Of a stretch of DNA of 64,000 nucleotides, positions 27,647-37,005 are shown piece by piece (within the stretch, counting starts at the first letter, position 1; each line of letters opens with the position of its first letter). Under the pieces are notes generated by a model. The model saw nothing but the letters and a program-made list of their open reading frames with translations. It was not told where the DNA came from and did no database searches. The translations under genes and the position numbers were made by a program. Origin of the DNA: Agarophyton chilense (lineage: Eukaryota; Rhodophyta; Florideophyceae; Gracilariales; Gracilariaceae); assembly GCA_030374765.1 (NCBI GenBank), contig JARGXX010000117.1:1240001-1304000 (forward strand), given 5' to 3'.

Positions 27647-29590
27647 GTGAAGTATAAGAACGGATTGGCCACTGTCCAAGCTGACGCGCTATCGCGACTC
27701 AAAACACTGGGCGAAACCCAAGGCGAAATCGATGAAAAGATACCTTGCTTCTACATGGAGACCCATTCACCATCCCTTGAAGAAGAGGAACAAGAGACCC
27801 TTGATGATTATTCGGATGCAGACCCATTCCTTGCATTAGCAGACACTGGCCCTTCAGTTCAACTCGAGCGAATCTCGTGCACTGAGCTCCTCAATGAGCA
27901 ACACGCCGATACGTTTTGTGCGTCGATACGCTCTCGTCTTAACGGGGGGGAGGAGCTCCCCTTTTCACTCGATTCTCGAGGAATACTGTTAGGACATGTC
28001 GAAAAGCATGATCAAATCGTGATTCCACACGTCTTGAAGAGTCGAGTACTCCATCTGGCACACTATAGCAGGCTGTCTGGTCATCCAGGAGGAACGAAGT
28101 TGTTCATGACTCTAAGAAGAGATTTTTACTGGCCTACTTTGGCAATGGACTGCCACGCTACAGTGAGGTTGTGTACAACATGTGCGAAGAATCGCGTGAA
28201 GCTTTACAGGAAGCGGAAACCGATGACGTTATTCCAGGCGAAAGCGCCTTTACAATACGCCAGTATCGACATCCTAGGGGAATTGATTCGCTCAAGGCGA
28301 GGTTATCGCTACCTATTGGTAATCACCAACCGCTTCTCGAAGCTAGTGCGGACTGTGCCGCTGAAGCGGATAACCACTACCCTAATCGCACAGGCGTTTA
28401 TCAAAAATTGGGTATTTATATACGGACCACCAGAACTTCTGTTATCAGATAATGGGAAGCAATTCGTTGTGAAGTTCTTTCAGAGTGTTTGCCGCATTAT
28501 GGGCATTCGAAACGTGTTTACCACGACCTATCATCCGCAATGCAACGGTCAGGTGGAGCGTTTCAACCGCACGCTGATAGCAGCACTACGACACTACATC
28601 GCGGACCACCCGAAAGAATGGGACATGTTTACAGATACTCTGTGCTACGCGTACAATACGCAAGTGCATACCTCTAAAAAGACGGCACCGTTAGACCTCG
28701 TGCTCTCACGTAACCCTGCGGCTTTACCGGTTGCGCTCGACGACGAGACAGAATTGGACGCGCCAACCCCGGCTAAGTACCATCTGAAATGGAGGAATGA
28801 CCTGAAGGCCAGAGCGGAAGAAGCCGCTAAAGAGATATTGAGGACGCAAGCTCGCTACAAGCGAAACTGTGACGCCAGAAGGCGAAGAGGAAATCCGGCA
28901 ATCCGAGTAGGAGGTCACGTCTTCGTGCCAGTCGAAAGACCTGACAAACAGGAAGAATCGCGTCATAAGTTGTTGCCGATAGCGGCTGGACCTTTCAAAG
29001 TGGTGGACCTTGATGAAGACACGGTGGTCATCAAGACAGGTGAAAACGTTGAACGTGTATCGCGCGATTGCGTTGAAGTCGCGCCTGACCCGCAAGTGAA
29101 AGTCCAGGTATCTGGTAGAACTAAGGAGGCAAGTGCGACGGAACGTCAAGGCAAAAGCCCTAGTGACTCTGGGGAGAGTGAACCGCCACCAATGGCTCGA
29201 GCGGAGGAGAAAGCTCCTGATCTCCCACCGCCGGCGGTTGTGTACGCCAATCACGGACAGCTTCCGAAATATCGGGATATGTCCCGTGGCACGCGCACAC
29301 CTGTAAGTACAGAAATGGAACATGAAAGCAGGAAATATGTTTTGGAATTTAACCCCAAGGACTTGGAAACGAGTGCACGCGAAAACGCGCCTTTGCCGCT
29401 TCAGGCTGAACCTTCAGGTGAAGCGCCACTCGCTGTTCCGCCGATATCGGCTCCCATCCCTCGTGGGCAGGAAGAAGAAGAGGTATCGCCTCCTGTTGTG
29501 GTGCAAGCACCAGCGTCCACCGAACAGCGGTCAGAATCGGATAAACCGAAGGAAGTTCATCCACGAATGGAATTGAGAAGTAGCAAGTAG
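27647..29590 (+). CDS. pol: E4 RNase H end and integrase
   Basis: 647 codons open. It begins with the RNase H end (QADALSRLKTL). The zinc-binding HHCC domain reads LAHYSRLSGHPGG then RLCTTCAKN. The catalytic core has D in YASIDILGELIRS, D in LLLSDNGKQF and E in NGQVERFNRTL, the complete DDE triad. A Pro/Glu-rich tail of about 180 residues follows. Integrase inserts the cDNA copy into chromosomes. This is the best preserved gene of E4; the chromodomain is in the next ORF, in the same direction. Confidence 0.88.
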   Translation: MKYKNGLATVQADALSRLKTLGETQGEIDEKIPCFYMETHSPSLEEEEQETLDDYSDADPFLALADTGPSVQLERISCTELLNEQHADTFCASIRSRLNGGEELPFSLDSRGILLGHVEKHDQIVIPHVLKSRVLHLAHYSRLSGHPGGTKLFMTLRRDFYWPTLAMDCHATVRLCTTCAKNRVKLYRKRKPMTLFQAKAPLQYASIDILGELIRSRRGYRYLLVITNRFSKLVRTVPLKRITTTLIAQAFIKNWVFIYGPPELLLSDNGKQFVVKFFQSVCRIMGIRNVFTTTYHPQCNGQVERFNRTLIAALRHYIADHPKEWDMFTDTLCYAYNTQVHTSKKTAPLDLVLSRNPAALPVALDDETELDAPTPAKYHLKWRNDLKARAEEAAKEILRTQARYKRNCDARRRRGNPAIRVGGHVFVPVERPDKQEESRHKLLPIAAGPFKVVDLDEDTVVIKTGENVERVSRDCVEVAPDPQVKVQVSGRTKEASATERQGKSPSDSGESEPPPMARAEEKAPDLPPPAVVYANHGQLPKYRDMSRGTRTPVSTEMEHESRKYVLEFNPKDLETSARENAPLPLQAEPSGEAPLAVPPISAPIPRGQEEEEVSPPVVVQAPASTEQRSESDKPKEVHPRMELRSSK

Positions 29591-29599
29591 TACGCTTCT

Positions 29600-30037
29600 A
29601 TGGAACCTGTAAAACAGGATAGCTCTTTATCTGAGAAAGGTTCTCAAGGAATAAGTACACTGCCCCTGCGGGCAGAACGACAGTTAGTCGACGAGCGAAC
29701 GCTTAGCGACGCTGAGACTGCTAACACAGAGACGCTAGGGTCAGCCCTAAGGCACTTCAAACCTGCTAACAGGAGTCTCGCGCCAACAGCGAAAGCATTG
29801 GGAAACGCCCAGGAATATGTTATGGATCGCACATGTGAAAATGGCGAGCATGAAGATACTAGAGAATTACTGTATCGAGTCCGTTGGTATGGTTTTCCTC
29901 CGGAATCGGATAAGTGGGAACCTATAGCTCATATCCCCCGTTCGCAACCCGTGGGATATCATCGACGCATGCAATTACCACTCCCCAGAGAGATCGACTC
30001 CTCGATAGTCGGGCTCATGGGCACATCCCATTTCTAA
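29600..30037 (+). CDS. E4 chromodomain-containing C-terminus of pol
   Basis: 145 codons. The C-terminal half, EYVMDRTCENGEHEDTRELL followed by YRVRWYGFPPESDKWEP, is a chromodomain, with the aromatic residues that bind methyl-lysine mostly present. A TAG at 29588 separates it from integrase, probably a mutation or a junction tolerated by readthrough. Confidence 0.8.
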   Translation: MEPVKQDSSLSEKGSQGISTLPLRAERQLVDERTLSDAETANTETLGSALRHFKPANRSLAPTAKALGNAQEYVMDRTCENGEHEDTRELLYRVRWYGFPPESDKWEPIAHIPRSQPVGYHRRMQLPLPREIDSSIVGLMGTSHF

Positions 30038-30054
30038 GTATGGGCTGCAAAGGT

Positions 30055-30255
30055 AGTAAAAACTCGAAAGGCGAGAAGAATACAAGAAGTCATGTGGAAG
30101 AAAAGTGAAAACACGCAAGCACAGGACATTTACTGATTATTACCTAGGACAAACTCATGAAGCGAGAAGAAGGATTGAAGAACTCGAGAAGCGAGAAGAA
30201 GAACTTATGAACTCGAGAAGCGAGAAGAGATGAAGACTAGAAGATAAGAAGGGAA
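30055..30255 (+). repeat. Purine-rich repeat between E4 pol and its antisense ORF
   Basis: The unit AACTCGAGAAGCGAGAAGA occurs twice near 30180 and 30210, with a variant AACTCGAAAGGCGAGAAGA near 30060. It lies where two opposing coding regions end, so it may hold their 3' ends. Confidence 0.6.
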
Positions 30256-30573
30256 CGTGAAGACACGAAGTCACCGGAGTTTTATTGGTATCAAGATACC
30301 ACCGCAAGGGTGTTGACTAGGAGTCTTTTCTAGGATCATCAAAGAGACGTGCGAGCACGCAGGTTCGCAAGAAGCTGTGCGCAATCACCCTCAACTTGGT
30401 CCACGGGAAAGCCCGCATCTAAGAGGAACTGTCTCAGCGGATCCAAGCCTGGATCTTTGACCGACACTGCACTCAGTTGTTGGGTAAACCCATGAAATTC
30501 CTCTCGAGCAACTCCCGCCGCTGCGGATTGATCGACAGAAGTCGCTACCCCTTGCCAGCTCTGGCTCGTCCTC

Positions 30574-32022
30574 TTAACCGAGTTCAGCCTCAGCTCCCGG
30601 CGTTTTCTCATACGGTTCCTCTCCGTTCTCGAATGGAGTACCATCGTACACGTATCTAGTAAGCTGGTTCGGTGGCATGTCACGCGGGTTATCCCGAAGA
30701 AAGCGAGCCTGCTCGGAGGTGATGAACTGGCGCGTCCAGGGGTCGTACCAAACGAAATCTCCAGCACTTGCTGTTCGTCCAGGAGAATATTCGTAGTGTC
30801 TTGCACGGGTTATGCGAGCAGATTGATCAGCTGGCACTCCAGACCAATCGACACTGTCGATCAAATCCACAAGATGGAGGAAGTCGGCATGGTTCGCACG
30901 GGATCCCAGGACAAGGGAAAGATCGAGTTCTCTCGCATACTTTCGCGCTGTGGGCGACATGTACCAAACTCTAGAGGTATCATAAGCATCCCACAGGAGG
31001 AAGACGGCCATCTTGGCGATAAACTCGGTATAAACCACCGTCCAATATCCTGAGAACGGGTCGTTAACCAACGCCGACCCGATGTAGGAGATCGCCGGTG
31101 GGAGCTCCCCAGGGCAACCACGAGAACTCTCGATCCCCGCCCAATGCTCCGGAATACCGATGTAGCGCCCGAAGCGCGCGTTCCACCGGATGCGGTCAAT
31201 CTCGATCATTTGATACGGCACCAAATAGCCCAAACGTGATCGAGTACGACGTTCCCAACAGGGATAATCCCAATAGGGAATGTCACGCTTTCGAAGGAAG
31301 CGGAACTCCGCATGGAGAAGAGGTTGCTGAAAGCAGAGAGCTACATCACGCACACCGCGCACACCGCGCCAACCGCTGACATCGACTTCAACCAGTGTCT
31401 CGATATACGAGTAACCTTCACCGTCGGTACGGGCTTTCCAGGTATCTAGTTACCAGTCCTGCGGGAGGAGAACCGTACTGATGAATCGGTGAAGACGCTG
31501 GCAAATCAGCTTGGTGAACCGCGTACGGGCTTCAGACAAGGTTTCCGTTGAATATCGCGCAATCGCGTTGTCAGGCAAAGCAATATGGCTCGTCCAGTCG
31601 CCGCTATAAATCGCGTGTTCCGGAATACCGTCAGGGACGTACCCACCGTGTACATACTATTGTATCAACGCGTCATCGCGGATAGCAACTGGATCAAACC
31701 AGGGCGCTTGCGCGAAAAGTTCAACGTTGTCGAGAGGATCTCGTCCATAGAAATCCGCAGGGTGCGGGTAGCTCCGCTGAGCACGACGAGAAGGAGCTCG
31801 AATCACACCCGCAGAGGCGACTTAAGCCGCGTTCGGCATCGGAGCCACGGTTGGCTGAGGTAACGGTACCGACCGGAATCCGGTGTACGGTATGGGAAAC
31901 GAACGGTATGGACCGAGTTGAGCAGTAGGCTGCGACAGAGAACCAGCAATGTTGGACGGAGCCCCACAAGGCACATCCTTAGAGGAGGGTTGAAACGGGT
32001 TGGATCCGGCGTTCGGATCCAT
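30574..32022 (-). pseudogene. E4 antisense ORF, homologue of the E3 antisense protein
   Basis: On the minus strand, starting at an ATG at 32022 (MDPNAGSNPFQPSSKD), one phase runs through to 30574 with three in-frame stops, near 31833, 31663 and 31447. It matches the E3 protein along its length: APWFDPVAIRDDALI, VPYQMIEIDRIRWNARFGRY, then GELPPAISYIGSALVNDPFS, LLWDAYDTSRVWYMSP and YSPGRTASAGDFVWYDPWTR. The N-terminus is Ser/Pro rich in both. A further frame to 30339 may be a shifted C-terminus. The ORF starts near the polypurine tract, so an antisense promoter in the 3' LTR could drive it. Function unknown. Confidence 0.8.
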
Positions 32023-32178
32023 CGCGATAGATCGAGCTGAAGAGCGGTGAGGAAGAGAATGCTGTTGAGAACTGTAAGAGTTGGTCGGGTGGCGAGGAAT
32101 TCTTGTGACGATGAGTACCCGGAACACCGGTCCGACTGCTTATAAACGCTTCTTGCGTCCCCCATGGTTCGCGCTTAA

Positions 32179-32189
32179 CGAGGGGGGTA
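32179..32189 (+). other. E4 polypurine tract
   Basis: The sequence CGAGGGGGGTA ends exactly where the 3' LTR begins with TGTAG, confirming the LTR edge and the plus orientation. Confidence 0.8.
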
Positions 32190-32856
32190 TGTAGTATTCT
32201 ACTATGTCGGGGAATCCGATATGTTGGTTTTTCGCGAAGTCGCGGTTGGAACTCATAAGTGAGTGATGTCATCAAACTTGTGATATGAAACGACACACCG
32301 CGTAGGATGCCTAGAGGCAGAATGTCTTAGTGGGACACGTGGTGTCACGAGTGGAGTGGCTTGCAACGGCGCATGTAGTGGCGATCCACATGGCTGGCTT
32401 TACTACCCTTTGTAGCTAGACGTCCATTAGGGACCGTACCCATACAGTGGTTTGGCTAAGTGGCTGACCACTGGGTATTATTTACATATTTATTTGGGCG
32501 CTCACCCTGTTACACAGTATACAGTGTACCAAAGGTGAGCGCTGAATCCAAGTAAAGGAGACAACATGGGCATCATGACTGTTCTGTTCCTCGTTTAGGA
32601 TTCCTTAACCGGAGATCCGGACGAGCTATAATAGATAGTCAGCCCCCAACCACTTCACGAGCCGTCTCGTACCTACGTTCCATCAACGTTTTACAGTTGC
32701 ACTGTTCACCCTCGCTGGCGAGTAGTGGCCTTACACCCCACTTCCAGCTCGCTGGTGTGGTAACTCTACCACCCCTTTTCTTTCACCGCAAGCGACCCAT
32801 CGGCAGTCCGAACGCTGTCGCAGGTTTCTCCTCTGTCCATTAGAGCGGATGCTACA
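32190..32856 (+). repeat. E4 3' LTR, 667 bp
   Basis: Direct repeat of 22679-23345, same length, about 25 substitutions. One CACGTG remains at 32336-32341. Confidence 0.92.
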
Positions 32857-33742
32857 GTGCTCCTCCGTCGAGGTGTGCCGGGGATATTACGTGGAGTTGC
32901 CTCCAGTCATCTCCTATCTGGGCTCGTACCTCATCGAGGATCCGCACTCCTGCTTATGTTCCGTGGTCCTAAGCGAATGGGCAGTTCGCGCCGCGGCGTA
33001 CATCTTGTGGGAAGCCTACGACCAGTATCGACTGTGGTATCTTCCTCCGCGTTTGCGTGGTTACATCCGGCAGCTGGATCTTCAACTCCCTCTTGGAGGT
33101 GTCAATAACGCTGATGAAGCTCAGGAGCCCATCGACATCATTTGGCGTGTCGACTGGGCTGTCGTGCCTGTCCGGCAGAGCGGCCGTGGTCAAGAAGCCC
33201 GTGGGGCTGATCGGTCTCCGGGGCGTCGCACGCCGTTGGCGGGAGATTTCATCTTCTCTAACGCATGGGAGCAGCAAGAGATCTCCGAGGCGGAGGCGTC
33301 GGCACTCCGGATGGCTCCTCGAGTCATACCATACGGGCACCCCGTGGGGTTTGTCAACTCGGATGACTTCTTCTACGCCTATTGCGGTGATGATCTCCGG
33401 GAGGAGGGGGGCGAATACCGTGACGACGAGGTCATGGAAGTAGTTGGAGATCCCGATGGTGCCGATACTATGGCGCAGCCGGCGCAGGGAGCGACTCACG
33501 CAGGTGCGGTCATCGATTGCGTGGCGGCGGCGTTGCCGCACGAACCGGAAGTTATCGAGGTTCCCATACGCCCAGAGGCGGTCGTGATCTGCCAGTTCCT
33601 TCGGGGTGTTGTACTGAACGCGCAAGCGGCAAGCGGTGGCATCGGTGCGATGAGAGACGCCCTCGTGGCACGCCTGACCGTCGGGAATAACTCCGCTAGC
33701 GATTCGGTTGGCGCGCACGGCAATCCGGGTTCTTCCAACTAA
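32857..33742 (+). pseudogene. E3 antisense ORF, C-terminal part
   Basis: Continuation of the frame cut at 22678. Bases 32857-32861 are the target duplication. Joining 21691-22678 to 32862-33742 gives 1869 nt, exactly 623 codons including the stop, with no internal stop. The conserved segments are VELPPVISYLGSYLIEDPHS, YILWEAYDQYRLWYLPP, RSPGRRTPLAGDFIFSNAWE; each has a counterpart in E4. The C-terminal 100 residues are acidic then Ala/Gly rich and not conserved with E4. Confidence 0.8.
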
Positions 33743-34020
33743 TCCCTTGTGATCTTGGATAGTATCTCCCGCTGTGCAGTAGTGTGTGCAACAACTTCGA
33801 AAATAGTAAACTACTTCGGTCTATGACGTATTTGTTTTCTTTCTTCTCTTCCACTTCTTCTGAGTGTCCTTCTCCAGGTCTTCTGTGCATCTTCTCCTTC
33901 TTCCAAGGGTCCTTATCCAGATCTTCTGTACCTTTATCCCCATCGGGTGTCTTCTTATCCCACTTGGGCTCGGTCTATGGTAGCCGGCAAAGCCGTGATA
34001 GTACGACGATGATACTGTAC
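33743..34020. other. Spacer between E3 antisense ORF and chromodomain
   Basis: Pyrimidine-rich on the plus strand (runs of TTCTTCTCTTCCACTTCTTC), so purine-rich on the E3 sense strand. The corresponding place in E4 is also purine-rich on its sense strand. No gene. Confidence 0.5.
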
Positions 34021-37005
34021 CACCTTTGACCGAGGTAGGTGCTCTATCGGTTCGTCTGAATTTCATTCGGGGCTGTACCCGTACCAACAGACCAAGTATT
34101 GGATATACCCTTCTGGGTGGTAGGAGTGCTCCAAAATGCGTCCGATCACGAACTGTTGTCGGTACACTTCCCGGCCATCCCGTTTGACGGTGTCACTATT
34201 TACGGGTGGTACCCGTCCTGAGCCAGGGGGTACCGAAGTGATCACGCGTTGGGCGGCTTCGCTCCGGTCGGACCGTGTAGCGCGCAAGGCAGTCCTCGGC
34301 TGAGTAGAATGTCGACCCGAGCTCGGCGGTTCATTTTCCACAAGTACTGGGCTTGTTTCGGTGCTTCCCACTACGGTTGGAGGGCCCACAGCAGCGGGTA
34401 ACCAGGGTGGTCGTTCCGCTAATCGGCGTGGTGAAGCTCGCTTCGGCGGTGAGATTCGCTGGGGCGGTGGCGCATTGTCGCACATCTCTGTCCCACGGTG
34501 AGGTTCCGTGTAGTCATGTGAGCGTTCCAATGGCTGGCTGTCCGGCGTCGGCGCCGTGGATGTATCCGCCTCCCTGTGCGGGGTACTTGGCGCTGCGTCG
34601 TCCACTCGTACTGTATCAGGCTGCGATGCGTCGAGCGCATTTGAATTCCGTGTTGCACATGTGGTGACACCTCCGCGAGTGTTGGTGGCGTTATCCGCGG
34701 CTGCGGTCTGAGGCTTGGATAGCGACTGCGTCGAATCGTGCAGGACGTCAGTATCAGGCACCCCTGATGGGCGAAGAATGACACGCGACGGTGCACCGTG
34801 TCCAGCGACGGCATCGACCGGATTACAACGGCTGTCGGGCGCCTCCCCCTCTTTAGACGATGCACCGGGGTTGATGTCCGTCGGGTGGACTGGGGAGGAG
34901 CGACGAATGCGCGACACGATTCCTTGCGGGTTGGGCGCCGCGGGTAGCAGAAGGTCAGACAAACCCCGAGATGGGTGTGGTAACACGTAGGGACGCGGGT
35001 GGACCTGGGGTAAGGGGGTCGATGTATCCGTTTCAACGGGAGAAGTCACACCAGTAGGTTGGGATTTTAACGGCGGAGGAGCCGATACCACGCGATCGCA
35101 GGAGATGCGTTCGTGATTACCAGCGAGGTCAACAACGACACTGTCGGGAGCCACCGAAATAACCAGAACGGGGCCGTCGGCAACGGGTGACAGCTTGTGG
35201 CGTTTCTCCTTCTCTGGGTTCCAATACTCCTTGCGGATGAATACATAACCGTCGGGGGCGAGACGTGGCGGCGAGCTAGGGGCTTTGGTATCAAATTCAC
35301 GCTTGTAAGCGGCCTGGGCTCGGCCCATCGAATGCCGTGCCGCGGGAACGAACTTCGTGAGCCAAGTTTTCCACGCTTCGCGGTAAGCAGTCGGTGACGG
35401 AAAGGTATCCAGCGTGGGCTGTGGTTCCAGCGCCACGGGCGGTGGGGTACGGGATAGTACCAGCTCGAAGGGCGTTAATCCAGTTGTCCTGTGCACCTGC
35501 GTATTATACGCAAAGGTGAGCGCATCAGTGAACAAGTCCCAATCTTTGGGGTGGTCTGCAACGTATGAACGGAGTGTCGCAAGTATTGTCCGGTTGAACC
35601 GTTCGGCCTGCCCATTAGTTTGGGGGTGGTAAGTGGTCGTGAACAGGTTCTTTATGTCCAAGATGCGACACACATCCTCGAAGAAACGAGAGGGGAACTG
35701 TCTCCCATTATCGGAGAGGAGGTTGAGCGGTGGGCCGTAGACGAAGACCGAGTGTAGGACGAAGGCTTGAGCCACGCTCATAGCGGAGATCTTCCGTAAC
35801 GGTACGGTCCGGACGAGCTTGGAGAAGCGATCCGTAATTACGAGTAAGAACTTGTAATTCCGCTTAGTGGTGAGGAAGGGACCGAGTATATCGATGGCCA
35901 CAAACTCCAATGGATCGCGAGCTGGAAACAGCTTCAACTTCGTCGCATAACGGCGGAGTTGGACACGGTTCCGAGCGCAATCGGTACAAAACCGCACCGT
36001 TGCGTAGCAGTCCACTGCCATGGCAGGCCAGTAGAAGTTACGGCGTAGGGTGAGGTAAAGTTTCCGTCCCTCGACGTGGCCACTCTGTTTGGAGTAGTGC
36101 GACATCCGCAATACTCTCGACTGGAGGTTATGTGGTACCACGATTTGTGGGTGCGATCCGAAGGTCCGTACAAGGTATCTGGCGCCATTCACCTGAAAGG
36201 GGAGAGTACCTCCTCCATTGAGTTGAGCGCGAACCTTCGCGCAGAACGGGTCAGCGAATTGCTCCCGTATCATCTCCTCCGTAGTAATAGGCACCAAGTT
36301 CCCTGGTAAGGGTTTCTCGGAATCTTCCGAGAGAAAAAAGTCGTCCAATTCGGAACCAGAATCTGAAGAGTCCGTGTCTCGTTCCTCGTCCTCGATGGTA
36401 GCGTCGTCGCCATTCACTGCAAAGCAGGGTATTTCATCGTCTTTGAAGGGTAGTGCTTCGCCAATAGTGACTAGGCGGGAGAGAGCATCGGCTTGGGTGT
36501 TGCACGATCCTTTTCGGTACTGTACGTCAAAATCAAATTCCGCTAGACGGAGACGCCAACGCATCAAGCGGCCTGAAGGCTCCGAGATGGAGAGTAGCCA
36601 TCGAAGTGAAGCGTGGTCCGTAAAGACGGTGAAATGATTACCCATGAGATAGAGACGCAACGTTTGTAATGCCCACACTACTGCAAGGCATTCCTTCTCC
36701 GAGACGGAGTAATTCTTCTCGTGGACGTTCAGCGATCGGGACCAGTACCCTACGGGGCGTCTTTCCCCATTGGGTGCAGTTTGAAACAGTGCACAACCTA
36801 CTTGAAAGTCGCTGGCGTCCGTATCTACGGTGAAGGGCCTTCCAGGCTTGGGCAACGAGAGGAGCGGGGCGGAGACGACAGAATCCTAAAGAGAGTTGAA
36901 AGATTCTGTTTGAACGGGGGTGAAGGGGTCCAGTTTTGTTTGTTGGCCTTTCCGCAAAAGCGCGTTTAACGGTGCAGCCTTGTCCGCAAAGTGCGGGATG
37001 AATCG
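34020..37005 (-). pseudogene. pol: E3 RNase H, integrase and chromodomain
   Basis: In phase with the RT ORF upstream. RNase H has FTVDTDASDFQVGCALFQ, FTDHASLRWLL and QADALSRL. Integrase has MSHYSKQSGHVEGRK with RFCTDCARN (HHCC), D in AIDILGPFL, D in LLSDNGRQF and E in NGQAERFNRTI. A long Ser/Pro/Thr-rich tail follows, then a chromodomain (YRQQFVIGRILEHSYHPEGY, CWYGYSPE). Stops interrupt the frame at 36886-36888 (TAG) and at 34063-34065 (TGA, where E1 has a Cys codon), with EPIEHLPRSKVV continuing afterwards. The 930-codon stretch between the stops is intact. Confidence 0.88.

Larger units (their letters stand above)
22679..32856 (+). mobile_element. E4: Ty3/gypsy chromovirus nested in E3, 10,178 bp, with antisense ORF
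   Basis: Two direct repeats of exactly 667 bp bound the element (22679-23345 and 32190-32856), both starting TGTAGTATTC and ending CTACA. Flanks are GTGGT (22674-22678) and GTGCT (32857-32861), a 5-bp duplication with one mismatch. Inside, on the plus strand, are a primer-binding site, gag, protease, a truncated RT, the end of RNase H, integrase and chromodomain; then an antisense ORF and a polypurine tract. About 25 differences between the LTRs (roughly 96% identity by eye) suggest a moderately old insertion. Confidence 0.92.

Noticed and set aside
28724-29323. Minus-strand ORF of 199 codons within E4 integrase tail
   Set aside because: No relation to the antisense ORF family, and the plus frame is a well supported pol.
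32969-33718. Minus-strand ORF of 249 codons opposite the E3 antisense ORF
   Set aside because: The plus-strand frame has a clear homologue in E4; this one does not.
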